A stretch of 64,000 nucleotides of DNA from Pararge aegeria (Eukaryota > Arthropoda > Insecta > Lepidoptera > Nymphalidae), in NCBI RefSeq assembly GCF_905163445.1, contig NC_053202.1, positions 11,222,001 to 11,286,000 on the forward strand, written 5' to 3'. The first letter of the stretch is position 1. Each line of letters starts with the position of its first letter. Of the stretch, positions 51,690 through 62,582 are shown in pieces. Under the pieces are notes generated by a model. That model saw only the letters and a list, made by a program, of their open reading frames with translations, had not been told where the DNA came from and did not search any database. The translations under genes and the position numbers were made by a program.

Positions 51690-51772
51690 TACACACCTTT
51701 GAGAACATTATAAAGAACTCTCAGGCATTCCGCCTTCGCTGGCTAAATTCGGATTGGTAGACTTCACGGATC
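51690..51772 (-). mobile_element. SINE-2 fragment, minus strand
   Basis: CACACCTTTGAGAACATTAT, AACTCTCAGGCATTCCG and CGGATTGGTAGACTTCACG. Confidence 0.55.
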
Positions 51773-51776
51773 AAAA

Positions 51777-52345
51777 TTCTAAATTCATTTATTTCAAGTA
51801 GGCCTAATAGAAGCACTTTTGAACGTCAAGTATGTCTGTTTGTAGTGACTCTACCACCGGTCGGAAGGCCGATTCTACCAAGAAGAAGCCGGCAAGAAAC
51901 TCAGCAGTTGCTCTTTCCAAAATCAACAATTTACATTTTACATTTTAACATTAATTTCTGTCTTGTGAGAGATGAAATTGGAGCTGGATGCTTCCAAGCA
52001 ACCTTGTCATTAAGAAATTCATCAATTGTATAGTAACCTCGCTGTAATAAATGTGTTTTAACATATTCTTTAAACTTATGCATTGGTAGCTCCAAAATTA
52101 CCTTAGGAATCATATTATAAAAGCGTATACTCAATCCCACAAATGACTTCTGTACCTTCCGCAGACGATATGCAGATGTCACTAATTTATGACCATTTCT
52201 TGTAAGTGGACTGTTTATATCCACTTTTTGTTTATAAAGACTAATATGTTGTCTTACAAATACTATATTGTTATAAATATATTGTGAGGCTACCGTAAGT
52301 GATTTAAGTTTATTGACGATACATTTCTTTTCTGCAATATGAATA
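51777..52345 (-). pseudogene. LINE-A ORF2 C-terminus and 3' UTR, minus strand (reference)
   Basis: The minus-strand frame ending at 51931 encodes SYRLRKVQKSFVGLSIRFYN and PMHKFKEYVKTHLLQRGYYT then IDEFLNDKVAWKHPAP, the ORF2 C-terminal region of a CR1/Daphne-like LINE. The 3' UTR to 51777 ends TTCAAAATTCATT-like. Best-preserved LINE-A copy; the RT core is missing. Confidence 0.82.
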
Positions 52346-52689
52346 TAGTAGTAAATATCTTTGCATTAATTCATTGATACATTTAGCAAACTCCAAGCTT
52401 GGCAACCCTTAAACGTAGGCACCTAACGTAGGTACAAACCTAATGGCCGCTTGTCACGTAAGCGTTTTATTTATTTTCAGTTTTCAACTAATTAAATACA
52501 CTTTTTTGCGTTTTATTGACCACTCGTAAACATGTCCAGCGTGTCTGCAGTATCAGAAATCATTAATAAGTGGATTACCCTTTACTTAACTGTTAAACCC
52601 TTTTATGTTACTATCGCTAATTATTTTAGGAAGGTATATTAATATCAGCGTTGCAAATTAGTATGGCCATAGTTAAGCGGTGATAATGG

Positions 52690-53065
52690 ATAAGGTAGTG
52701 GATGACACGTAAGTCTCACTTTTTGGGAGGACTGATGTTCGGCCGTGATCAAATCAGAAATGAGGAGATCCGTAGAAGAACTAGAGTTACCGACATAGCT
52801 CAGCGAGTCGCGAAGCTCAAGTGGCAATGGGCGGGCCACATAGCTCGGAGAACCGATGGACGTTGGGGTCTCAAGGTGCTGGAATGGCGACCCCGCACCG
52901 GTAAACGCAGCGTAGGTCGGCCCCCAACGAGTTGGACAGTTGACATCAGGCGAGTCGCTGGGAGCCGTTGGAGGCAAGCGGCCCAGGACCGTGCATTGTG
53001 GAACTCCCTACAAAAGACCTATGTCCAGCAGTGGACGGTAATTGGTTGAGATGATGATGATAAGT
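52690..53065 (+). pseudogene. RTE-clade ORF2 C-terminal fragment (reference)
   Basis: The frame at 52702-53049 reads RDQIRNEEIRRRTRVTDIAQ, RVAKLKWQWAGHIARRTDG, RWGLKVLEWRPRTGKRSVGR, WTVDIRRVAGSRWRQAAQD and LWNSLQKTYVQQWTVIG, then a stop and a GATGATGATGATAA tail. This AKLKWQWAGHIAR...RPRTGKR...RWRQ order marks the C-terminal domain of insect RTE-type ORF2 proteins. 5' truncated, so no RT core. Confidence 0.82.
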
Positions 53066-53268
53066 TCGACCAGCACCTCTAACTTTTCGAAGTTATGTGC
53101 GTTGTAAGGGAGAGCCTGAGAGATCTTAAACACTTCTCTTTCTCTTCTTATTTAGGCCGTAGTCCACCCTGGTCAAGTGCGGTTTGGTGGACTCCACACG
53201 TCTTTGTGAACGTTATGGAGAACTTCCATGCAAGTTTCCTCACGATGCTTTCCTTCACCGTTCTGATA
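53066..53268. mobile_element. chimeric SINE-2 remnant
   Basis: Plus-strand piece GACCAGCACCTCTAACTTTT at 53068, then minus-strand body from 53150 (GGCCGTAGTCCACC, CGGTTTGGTGGACTCCACAC, CACGATGCTTTCCTTCACCG). Confidence 0.6.
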
Positions 53269-53344
53269 TTTATCCGTGAAAGTGAACGTTAATCTGACTG
53301 TTATATGAGTTTCTTCCTTCCGAAGTGGTTGTAGGGCGTACCTT

Positions 53345-53402
53345 ATTGGGCGTACTCAGGGGGGGGGGGGAGGGCAACTGCCCCCCACCCCCCTGGAAAT
53401 CT
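53345..53402. repeat. G-run/C-run inverted repeat
   Basis: A run of about 11 G (53360) with CAACTGCCCCCCACCCCCCTGG nearby in complement; a DNA-transposon end is possible. Confidence 0.4.
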
Positions 53403-53409
53403 CGCGGAA

Positions 53410-54175
53410 AATCTCTTAAACAATGCGTGGCGGCCAAGATAAATACAGACAAACAAAAATTTGTACATATATGCCTTTCACATCAGTCTTATAGCAACTG
53501 TTGTAGCGTCTTGTAGCGTCATCTAGTAGGAAACGTTGCAGTTTCAATCTACTTTTTCAAAGGTCCATATTACAATGAGATGCGTTTGAAACAAGAGATG
53601 ACACATTGCTTTTTGCGCTCAGGCCGCGAATGCCAGAGAATCGCAAGTTCAAATACTATCGGTTCCGAAAATTTTTTATATGCGTTTTAAATTAATAAAA
53701 TTGATAATTCCTCGAAGTGTACGTAAAAACGCTAATAAAAATTATAAAAATGACAGACAAAAATTTAAATAAAACACAGGCTTTTTGGCTTCAGTATCGA
53801 TTAGGCCTATTTGAATTTTTTTTCTGGCAGCCTTTTAACCTACAGAACAATTATTGTGACGCAATAATTATTATGTAGGTTAGTAAATTATTAAGCTAAT
53901 AACAATCTAGGAAACCCATTAGTCCGATAAGCAACCATCACCCATGAGTGAAAAAAATAATTGCTCCCCACAGATGCCATTCGAGCGATGCGAACTCTTA
54001 CTGGCAATCTCACATCCGTAATAGTCTATTATGCGGGCTCGTAAACAAATAGGAAAACGCACCTTTATGGCCGTATTAACGTGTTTTAACTAGCTTATTT
54101 TAGTACAAGAGCCAGTGGATAGGCTTGGAGCGGTAAGCTCCTTCAATTATGACGCAACTGTATTTAATTATCTCT
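53410..54175. other. unassigned stretch
   Basis: No repeat or gene recognised. Confidence 0.3.
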
Positions 54176-54179
54176 TTTT

Positions 54180-54310
54180 TCTATACCACAACATAAACAT
54201 ATACAAAAATATAATAAAAACAGAAACATAAAGAAAGAAGTAGAATACAAGAGGCGGCCTTATCGTTTAATAGCGATCTCTGTGAGGAAAACTTTGAATT
54301 CGGAATAAGT
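54180..54310 (-). mobile_element. family C tail, minus strand
   Basis: AGAGGCGGCCTTATCGTTTA and AGCGATCTCTGTGAGGAAAA, matching 8140-8262. Confidence 0.6.
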
Positions 54311-54689
54311 TGAGGTTAAAAGACTGCTGGTGGTACAAATTTTGAAAATATTTACATGCGAATAACTACATACTAATACATAAACTAGTGTACAGAAAAG
54401 TACATAATATCATTATTAAATATAAAAATAAAGTAATAAATATAATAACAACAGATACATATTTAAATACAGTAGAAATATTCTCGCAAATTAATCGGAG
54501 CCTTGTTCATTTTAAGCTAATAAATATCACATACTTTAAAGGTGATGGAAAACGTCATGAGGAAACCGGTGTAGTGACACAGATTTCCTCGTGGTTGACA
54601 CACGGGTTCTCCATACTCAAGAGCATGTGAATTTTACCAATGCACCGGGCCAGCGTCCAGTTAAAATAATATTCTCTAAGATACTAAAA

Positions 54690-55145
54690 ACAAAAAGTTG
54701 ATATAAACAGTCGACTTACAAGAAATGGTTATAGTGACATCTGCATATCGTCTGCGAAAGGTACAGAAGTAATTTGTAGGATTGAGTATACGCTTTTATA
54801 ATACGATTCCTAAGGTAACTTTGGAGCTACCAATGCATAAGTTTAAAGAATATGGTAAAACACATTTATTACAGCGAGGTTAATATAAAATTGATGAATT
54901 TCTTAATGACAAGGTTGCTTGGAAGCATCCAGCTCCATTTTCATATCTCACAAGATAGAAAAATGAATGTTAAAATGTAAATTGTTATGTTGGAAATGAG
55001 CAACTGCTGAGTTTTTTGCCGGCTTCTTCTCGGTAGAATCTGCCTTCCGAACCGGTGGCAGAGTCACTACACACAGACAGACTTGACGTTTCAAAGGTGC
55101 TTATATTATGGCTACTTGAAATAAATGAATTTTGAATTTTGAATG
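54690..55145 (+). pseudogene. LINE-A ORF2 C-terminus and tail
   Basis: ATAAACAGTCGACTTACAAG, CATCTGCATATCGTCTGCG, GATTCCTAAGGTAACTTTGG, TACAGCGAGGTTAATATAAA, CTTGGAAGCATCCAGCTCC, GAACCGGTGGCAGAGTCAC, TTGAAATAAATGAATTTTG. Same region as 51777-52345 but on the plus strand. Confidence 0.82.
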
Positions 55146-55361
55146 AATTTTGAATTTATTTTTGTCCCGAAAAGAACAACAAAATCTAGCTTTATCTATT
55201 TATCTAGCTACAATAATGTTCCCTAAATTCGGTCCTGAAAAAGCAAAAGGGTATTCTAGCTTTATCTACTTATACCTAATATACAGCATCGAAATCCTGA
55301 ATATGGACATAGGATTAAGGTTACTTTTTATCATATTTATCATTACCATCATCATAAACTT

Positions 55362-55612
55362 GACGGCCGATTGGCGCAGTTTGCAGCGACCTTGCTTTCT
55401 GAGTCCAAGGCCGTGAGTTCGATTCCCACAACTGGAAAATGTTTGTGTGATGAGCATGAATGTTTGCCAGTGTCTGGGTGTTTATATGTATATTCTAATT
55501 ATTTTATGTGTATTATTCATAAAGATATTCATCAGTCATCTTAGTAACCATAACACAAGCTACGCTTACTTTGGGGCTAGGTGGCGATGTGTGTATTGTC
55601 GTAGTATATAGT
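55362..55612 (+). mobile_element. SINE-1 copy
   Basis: GACGGCCGATTGGCGCAGTT, GAGTTCGATTCCCACAACTG, ACAAGCTACGCTTACTTTGG; a duplicated GTAGTATATAGTATATT end. Confidence 0.92.
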
Positions 55613-55924
55613 ATATTAAACTTAATAACGTCCCAATGCACTCTCATAGGAGACAGGGTTTTTGAACATAGACCCACCATGTTACTCCAATGCCATGTGT
55701 AAAGTAGTGAACTATATATTATTACACTATGACGAGAGACGATTGAACACCTCAATGTATTCCACCAGCTCCTAGACTATAAATCCCATTGTGTTGATAA
55801 GAGTCCATAAGGTTTATTTTCCAGCATTTAATTCACTAAACGTCCATACAACGCAGCGTATACGACTTTTTACCGATACACTCTTTGGTAATACGTATAT
55901 TATACTGTGATATTGGATTGAGCT

Positions 55925-56285
55925 GTCTCGTTTGTCTAGTTGTGAGCATTTTTGACTGCAGATCACGGGGTCCTGGGTTCAATTCCCGGGTCGGGCCAAA
56001 GAATAATTGGGGTTTTCTATCAAGAAATTCTTAGTACCTACTTGAAATTTGTAAACTTTGCGGTGATTCATTAAAAGCTGTCAGTCCTGTCTCTTACCGG
56101 TTGTGTGGATCTTCTGTCCCATCGGAATATGGGAAAGAGAATCGGAGTATGTGAGCGAGAATCGGAGTAGGGGACAATCAATTGTGCAATATAATATATC
56201 CCGTGTAGTTAGACAATCTCTTAGGTAATCGACCACCGAGACCGAAAGCGGAAAAAATAAATTCCTACTGTTTTAATATTGGATT
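55925..56285 (+). mobile_element. tRNA-derived SINE, another family
   Basis: tRNA-like head 55925-55999: TTTGTCTAGTTGTGAGCATT (A-box region), GGTTCAATTCCCGGGTCGGG (B box and acceptor-like end). Body AAAGAATAATTGGGGTTTTC, ATGGGAAAGAGAATCGG. An intact tRNA gene is unlikely because the 5' stem does not close. Confidence 0.55.
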
Positions 56286-57064
56286 TTGTTTTGTCGATAT
56301 TTGACTGGCGGTCCCCGCGACTTCGTTCGCGTACATCTTATATGTTTCCCACCGTGTCAAATCGCCCGCCTTCCTTCCTTTTGTGGTATGATAATGTATT
56401 ATTAATTTTTATGTGGGTATGCCAATAATTAAAACAATATATCAGTTACCATCAAGTGCCGAGTTTGGATCACAACATGGTGACAGCGGTGGGACACTTC
56501 GACAAGTATTTTAAGTCGGACCTGAGTTTAGCGCGTTCTTAAAATTAAACATTCATCCCCTATTAAGCCCCTCTAAGGGTTAAATTTTTTTGTATCCTGG
56601 AACATGTAGATATATTTATCTTGAAAATAGTTTATATTTCAAACAGGATAGGCTTTTTAATAGGCTTTAAAAAACATGCTTCTATCCAAAGTTTAGGCAG
56701 TTAAAGCCGCAGGGCGTAGCTAGTTTGACAAAAAAATGCAAGTAACAATGACGTTCTATTAAAGCAACATAAGTAAGTATATTACTTACAACATGAAGTG
56801 CAATTAAAATTATTGAAAATAATTATGATTGCGAAGTCAAGCAAAAACTCCAATACGTTTTCCTTTATCCTTCGAATTATTTATTTGCATTGAATATAAA
56901 TGAATTGATTAGATTAGGCAGTATTTAAGTGTTTACTAATTATTGCATGGATATGATACGTACTTCGTTTGTGTTATTTACGTTTAAATACGTTATAAGC
57001 ATAACTAGTTTGTATATTGGTGGGCGGGCGTATTCAACTAGAGCCCGAATTCGACTCCCGGGTT

Positions 57065-57262
57065 GTGAAATTTTTTCAAAATTTCCGTATTCATGTAAGC
57101 CTATCACAGGCACTTATGAAGCGTTCATACATATATGTATATATGTTTGCAGAATTGTAAGGGGATGGTGATAACTTCTTTCGCCAACTTAAACCTAAAG
57201 CTACGAGGGTTCCAAAAGCGCCCTGGACTAAGAAGAGCCCACAACAAACTTAGCCGGGCAAA
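57065..57262 (-). mobile_element. LINE-B 3' tail, minus strand
   Basis: CATGTAAGCCTATCACAGGC, GGGGATGGTGATAACTTCTT, CTACGAGGGTTCCAAAAGCG, CCACAACAAACTTAGCCGGG. Confidence 0.85.
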
Positions 57263-57299
57263 ATGATGAATTTAATAATTTAGCTTATATATCTTTATA

Positions 57300-57770
57300 T
57301 TAGGTTTAGAAAATTCAAAACATTTTTTAATATGTTTTATATACATTTAACTAGATTATGCAGGCATTTTGTTCAATAATTTTTTTGGTAGGGACATAAT
57401 CCCATTGCTAATTTATGTATATCTTTATATATCGTAATATTTCTTGTATGCGTGTATGTCACTGAAATCTTCCTAGACGGCTGGACCAATTCGAATGAAT
57501 TTTAATGAAAGAAACGCTTGCCGCGTTTGAGTGGCTCCCTGGATGGTTTAGATTCACAAATCAGCCCGACAGATGTCGCTGGGGTCAGCTAGTTTATATA
57601 TGTTTTTTTAATTTGTGTAATTTTTGTTTATGTATTTTACACCACCTATTCGTTCTCGCTGTTGTCCTGATCCTAAAGTTGCCTAGCAGAGATCGATACT
57701 AAGCGATAAGGCCGCCGTTTGTATTTTACTCGTCTTTGTGTTTCTCTCTGTTCGTTCTTTATATTTCGAT
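57300..57770 (+). mobile_element. family C tail interrupted by the Jockey derivative
   Basis: The part after 57593 (TTGCCTAGCAGAGATCGATA, AAGCGATAAGGCCGCCGTTT) is family C. The part before 57421 is AT-rich and less certain. Confidence 0.45.
57421..57592 (-). mobile_element. SINE-like internally deleted Jockey derivative
   Basis: On the minus strand it reads the 5' end of the LINE at 17150 (ACATCTGTCGGGCTGATTTG, AACCATCCAGGGAGCCAC) and then directly its 3' UTR (AAAATTCATTCGAATTGGTC, CAGCCGTCTAGG, GACATACACGC, CAAGAAATATTACGATATAT). Everything between is missing. About 172 bp and no coding capacity; it would be moved by the parent LINE. Confidence 0.85.
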
Positions 57771-57982
57771 TCCCACTACTGGAAAATGTTTGTGTGATGA
57801 GCATGAATGTTTTTCAGTGTCTGGGTGTTTATCTGTATATTCTAAGTATTTATGTATATTATTCATTAAAAAAATATTCGTTACTTAGTTCCCATAACAC
57901 AAGCTACGCTTACTTAGAGAGATGGCGATGTGTGTATTGTCGTCGTCTGTCTGTCGTCGTCATAATATATTTATTTATTGTG
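57764..57982 (+). mobile_element. SINE-1 copy, 5' truncated
   Basis: Begins at the B box (TTCGATTCCCACTACTGG) and runs to ACAAGCTACGCTTACTTAG; a GTCGTC expansion near the end. Confidence 0.88.
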
Positions 57983-58059
57983 TAGCGCTGTAGATACAAA
58001 TAAAGAGTTTTAAATAAACTTAAGCAGCAAGTTTTACCAATACCTAGGTAGGCTGTAGA

Positions 58060-58112
58060 TACGTAGTTATGTTGGTACGTACGTAGGTATGTACGTACGT
58101 GTGTAGGTACCT
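58060..58112. repeat. GTAC/GTACGT-rich simple repeat
   Basis: Alternating TACGTACGTAGG/GTATGTACGTACGTGTG units. Confidence 0.8.
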
Positions 58113-58392
58113 ATAGCATGGATTGCGATGTCATTTACGACCAATTAGGCTATAATGCGAAATTAGCCGTTCCACTCATTAGGCGAAATAAAACTCAATA
58201 TTAAGGTTGCGCTTACCGCTCTTCTTACCAACGAGATCGTTTGGGCACTCTTGTTTACTGACAACCTTAGGCAGCACTTCACAGGGCATGCAAGAAACAC
58301 ATTCTACAAAGTGCTGCTCTGTGTGGCTGCACACAGCCGGCCGGTAATTACACCCCAAGGAAACCGACAATACCGCTCAGCGGCAGGTTAGA

Positions 58393-58470
58393 GCTAGCAG
58401 TACTACTTTCCCGGACGAGCTCTGTCATAAAAAGGTCTACCAGGCTTGTTGCTCTTCTACTATTAAAATG
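58393..58470 (-). repeat. dispersed repeat fragment, minus strand
   Basis: TTTCCCGGACGAGCTCTGTC, then AAAAAGGTCTACCAGG; reverse of 9478-9605. Confidence 0.5.
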
Positions 58471-58544
58471 GTGGTAGAACTAACTGCAGATCTAACATCA
58501 TTTTTAGAAATATAAAATAGAATCGATTAACTGTATGCATCTAC

Positions 58545-58888
58545 ATATTGGATAGAAGCAGGCGTTACTTTGCGGAAACCCATAATATATTATGAAAATT
58601 AAGCTTAATTTGCTATACTCCGCGAACAGCAGGAGTATCTGTATGGTGTTATTTATAATTAGTAATTCTTAACAATACCTAACACTACTCTTATAATTCA
58701 ATTATTCATTGTAAAGTCAACATCTCCTGAGGATGCTCCGGTTTCGGAGCGAAACGTGCGTAGAAGGTACATTGCCTCATCTGTTTGGTGTGGAGTATAC
58801 GGATTGAAGTAATAATAAATTACACCATACCGATTCTGCTGCTGTTCGCGGATTATAGCAAATTAAGCTTAATTTTCATAATATATGA
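58545..58888. mobile_element. fold-back element with 10-bp TSD (reference)
   Basis: 344 bp flanked by ATGCATCTAC at 58535-58544 and 58889-58898. The left arm (ATTATGAAAATTAAGCTTAA, TTTGCTATACTCCGCGAACA) and right arm (GCTGTTCGCGGATTATAGC, AAATTAAGCTTAATTTTCAT) pair over about 85 bp with some mismatches. The left end has an extra 35 bp not matched on the right. No transposase. Long inverted ends with a 9-11-bp duplication are typical of Mutator-like non-autonomous elements, but the assignment is tentative. Confidence 0.75.
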
Positions 58889-59177
58889 ATGCATCTACGT
58901 TTCCAAGTTATACTTCGAAGCGTATCGAAAAAGCAAAAGTGTCACTTTTACGTAATCGAAAATTAAAATAACATTCATTTGAATTCACAACCAATTATAG
59001 CAAAATCAATCAATATGAATTATAATTTTACCCATACTTTATTTATTTTCTTGATCATAATTTCAAATAGCTTCAGTTTATTTATATAAGTAACTAGTTA
59101 AAACACGCAACGCTTCGTTAGCTCCGTCTGATATTAACAATTGAAAATAATAATATTATAACAAAAAGTACTAGGAG

Positions 59178-59210
59178 TTATAAAACTCTCTGGTACAGAG
59201 AGTTTTATAA
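59178..59210. repeat. perfect 15-bp hairpin, 3-base loop
   Basis: TTATAAAACTCTCTG (59178-59192) and its reverse complement (59196-59210). Confidence 0.9.
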
Positions 59211-59324
59211 TTCTCTTATTTTCAATAACAACGAACTAGGCAAAGACTTATTAAGTAACGCCTAATCTAAGGAGATTCCTAGGCATACAATAACCGTTCA
59301 CCAATAGTTATCACCTAAGAGTTG

Positions 59325-59410
59325 ATGAAACGTTTTTTTTCTATAGACATAGCCTAAATCATTTGACATTCGATTAGGCGATGTTAGGTTTATAGAAAAT
59401 GGGCATTTGT
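59325..59410 (+). repeat. dispersed repeat, pair with 3130-3225
   Basis: GATGAAACG, TTTTTTTCTATAGACATAGC, CGATTAGGCGATGTTAGGTT, AAAATGGGCATT. Confidence 0.55.
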
Positions 59411-60280
59411 TTAAAACTGCACGTCAATCCATCAATTACTTTCCGAATTTTGCGGACATAAACATTCGATAGCTATTTTTTATTGAAAAAGAAGATAATG
59501 TAAGGGAAACTGATTAGTTTTCCTTACACTATCTCTTTCTTTTATGATTTTGGTTGCCTGAAAGAGATCTACATCTCTTGTTATGTCTTTTTTTATTTTT
59601 GTAACTTATTTTATAGGTCTAAAATAAAACTGTATTTATTTATTCATTCAATACTTACTCGAATTAGGAAAGAATAAGCGCCTGTCAGTATAATTGCCTA
59701 CATAAAATCAAAAATGACAAAAGTTTTCTTTGTACACCTGTTTTCGGACAAGAGCACCGGTAAATAATATGATCGCATATAAATGCGAAATGAAGCAAGT
59801 GCTTAGCTGCGCATACGCACGATTACCAGCTACTGGCTAGCGCATTCTTAACACAGTGCAAAGTTGTAGATAAATACGTCCATATTTGTCTATCGGAGTA
59901 ACTGTAAAGTCTTATCGAGTACCGGACTCGTTAACGCTTGCAATTCGAAACCCCTATTACGAAATATTGGAGCGACGCAATTTTAAACTCAATACCACAT
60001 TTATTAGGGTTCAAATTCGTTTGTATTGTTGTTATAAGGTCTTTTTTCGCCTTGTAACCGCACGATTGCCTCTCCTAATTGGCTCGCCATCTGTTTTAAT
60101 TCATTTCGCGATAGTTTTACAAGTATTTTATTGACGCGCGACTCCGCCTGCGGTCGGGGCGATTAATCGATTTGTTAATGACGCTAGATTCTCCATTGAA
60201 TTGCATTGGTGGGTTTTTGCTCGTTCTTGTTTATAATATTAATTAATTATTGCACTTTAATTTGAATAAATATAACAATA
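59411..60280. other. low-repeat stretch
   Basis: 59535-59645 is weakly like family C. 59880-60230 is repeat-free with moderate GC and several homeodomain-like AT cores (TCCTAATTGGCTCG, CGATTAATCGATTTG); regulatory use unproven. Confidence 0.25.
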
Positions 60281-60281
60281 T

Positions 60282-60380
60282 TATAAATATACTACGACAA
60301 TACATCGCCATCTTGCCTCAAAGTAAGCTCGGCTTGTGTTTTCGGTACTAAGATGACTGATGAATATTTTTATTAATAAC
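60282..60380 (-). mobile_element. SINE-1 terminal fragment, minus strand
   Basis: TACTACGACAATACATCGCC through AAGATGACTGATGAATATTT; the head is missing. Confidence 0.75.
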
Positions 60381-61215
60381 CTCAGTTGCTTGCTCGTTGA
60401 CTTTTCCCATTTTCCTTATTTTATGGTAAACGTTTAGAACATTAGAGGTAAAATAACTAATGCAAACTGCTGTGATTGACCGCTTGTTCGAGGAGCACTA
60501 CTAAAGTTAGTGGTTTTTGATGCTTCAATATTAGTCGTGTACACGGATTCTGAATGTTCTTAATTCTGTGGTTCCAAGTATACCATGCGATTTTTTTTTA
60601 GCTGCTTATAGTGGGTCATCTACTTGGTACGTCAATGAATATTAAAAAACAAAATGTGCTGCTTATTAGGCATTTTGCAAAAAATCAATGTTTCCTTATT
60701 GTTCTACGACGTATACACCGATTTAAATGCAGTGACGCGTGCTGCCATCTCTTGGCCGATGACAGACCATAATAAATCTTCAGATAAACATCAGAAGCGG
60801 AGATTATACGCTGCTGGGATACCCATCCCGTCATCCGTGCTTCCTGCACACACAAATTAGCTTAGGCTTCCGTTAATTGGTCAAACACTAGCCGCTATTC
60901 CGTTGACAATAAAGGTCAGTTTCGCGTGCATTTTTCGCAAAGGAAGCTGGAAGTTTTAAGTGTAATATATTTTTAGTTGTTCGCAGAAGTTTACAAATAT
61001 TAGTGACGCCTGTAGACAATGAACAGAAGTGCTGTTCTAAGACTTAACTATGCTATACTGCCCGGTTTATATGCTTCCAGTAAGAAGGTAGGTACATGTA
61101 GTTTGTTGTAGTGCTCGACTGCATATATTCAAAATCGTTAGTCAAATATTTTTTCATTCAAAGGCTATAGATATTTTGATATACACATTAGATAATTTTT
61201 TTTACAAGCAATTAA
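60381..61215. other. unassigned stretch
   Basis: No recognised repeat or gene. Confidence 0.3.
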
Positions 61216-61217
61216 AA

Positions 61218-61340
61218 TAAGTGATGATGCAGTCTTAAGATAGTAGCGGGCTAAACTGTTAGGAGTATGGCAGTTACATTAAACTCATAGGTTAGGTACC
61301 CCTACTTGGTTTTAACGCGATATCGTATCGTACCGGCTGA
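61218..61340 (-). mobile_element. SINE-3 fragment, minus strand
   Basis: AGTGATGATGCAGTCTTAAG, TAGCGGGCTAAACTGTTAGG, ATGGCAGTTACATTAAACTC. Confidence 0.7.
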
Positions 61341-61394
61341 GTCAAAGTTATGTATACAACACAATCATTATTCTAGCTATCTATAAACCCTATC

Positions 61395-61712
61395 TCGAAG
61401 CGGTGAGAGCCCAGTGGTTAGGACTTCGACTTTACTTACGGCCGGCTGAGTTCGAATCCCGCGACGCAACTTTAACTTTTCCTAATAGTATACTATTAGG
61501 AACGCACATACGTTTTAAGCAATTAGATTATCTCTTGCTTCAACGGTGAGGGAAAACATCGTGAGGAAACCTGCATGCCTGAGAGTTCTCCCTAATATTC
61601 TCAAAGGTGTGTGGAGTCCACTTACCCGCACTGGGCCAGCGTGGTGGATCATGGCCTTAACCCCTTCTCATTGTGGGATGGGTCGCGTGCCTTGTAGGTA
61701 GGTTATGGGTTA
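61395..61712 (+). mobile_element. SINE-2 copy, full length
   Basis: Head GAGAGCCCAGTGGTTAGGAC (A box) and GAGTTCGAATCCCGCGACGC (B box). The body has an extra short palindrome CCTAATAGTATACTATTAGG after the head, then TGAGGGAAAACATCGTGAGG and CGCACTGGGCCAGCGTGGTG. Confidence 0.9.
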
Positions 61713-61919
61713 ATGAAATAGCCTTTCACCCTTGATTTTATTTTACGCTTTATTATCAAAAAAACTATTCGGGAACTGCCAAGTCTGCACAGGCCCTAAG
61801 TCTTAAGTGCGCTATTTAGAGTAATATTGTATGCACAAGTGGATTACGCTAAACGTCCGCGCGCTCTTTGACTATGTCACAAACGAGCCGGACTACCTAC
61901 CACACGCAATTCGGGGAAC

Positions 61920-62400
61920 TTCATCTATGAATAGAAAGTAGTTTCTACGAAAGCTTCAGCACTTCAAAGAGACTGGCTCTAGGTTCGATTCTCGGTGTCA
62001 TTCAAAGCATTCTATACAGCCACAATTAGTAACACGTTGGTAGTAATATCTTCGTAGGTCCAGTGATTAGCATGTTCAGCTACGGCTCTCGAAGGCCTGG
62101 GTTTGAATCCCGGGTAGAGATAAAACTTGTTGAAAAAATAATTCAGAGTACCCACCAGCCTGGAGTTCGGAAAATGGCGGTGCCAACTCCGAGCCTTGGA
62201 GAGCAAGTTTTTTAGCTGCTGTCGTATTTAGGTTCTGATTATCTCCACTAACTTGTGATAATAGTTGTTAAAGCCCGACAACTCGCATTGGAGCACCGTG
62301 ATGGGTCTATGCTCTAAATGGTATATGAATGGAAGTAACTTCTACGAACGCTTCGCCACTTGGAAGAAAGCCTAGGTTCGATTCTCGGTGACATTTCTGA
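61920..62400. repeat. direct repeat pair flanking a tRNA-like SINE
   Basis: 61925-62005 and 62322-62395 share TATGAATRGAAGTA, TTCTACGAANGCTTC, CACTT and CTAGGTTCGATTCTCGGTG. Between them 62053-62215 holds a tRNA-like head (GGTCCAGTGATTAGCATGTT, GGGTTTGAATCCCGGGTAG). Confidence 0.6.
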
Positions 62401-62455
62401 CTTGAATAATCCGCATTGAATCAATGTTGGTCGCGCTCGCCTTACAACTTAAAAT

Positions 62456-62575
62456 AATCATTAAGTATTATCAACTCATTACTAGCCCACTACAGCACGG
62501 GTCTCCGCTAAGAATGAGAAGGGTGTACGCCTTTGTTTATCACGCTTGCCTAATACGGATTGGTGGAATTCAACT
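62456..62575 (-). mobile_element. SINE-2 fragment, minus strand
   Basis: TATCAACTCATTACTAGCCC, GCACGGGTCTCCGCTAAGAA, CTAATACGGATTGGTGGAAT. Confidence 0.7.
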
Positions 62576-62582
62576 TTGACAG

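Noticed and set aside
55925..55999. possible genuine tRNA gene
   Set aside because: The B box and 3' end look tRNA-like, but the 5' acceptor strand does not pair and a SINE-type body follows.
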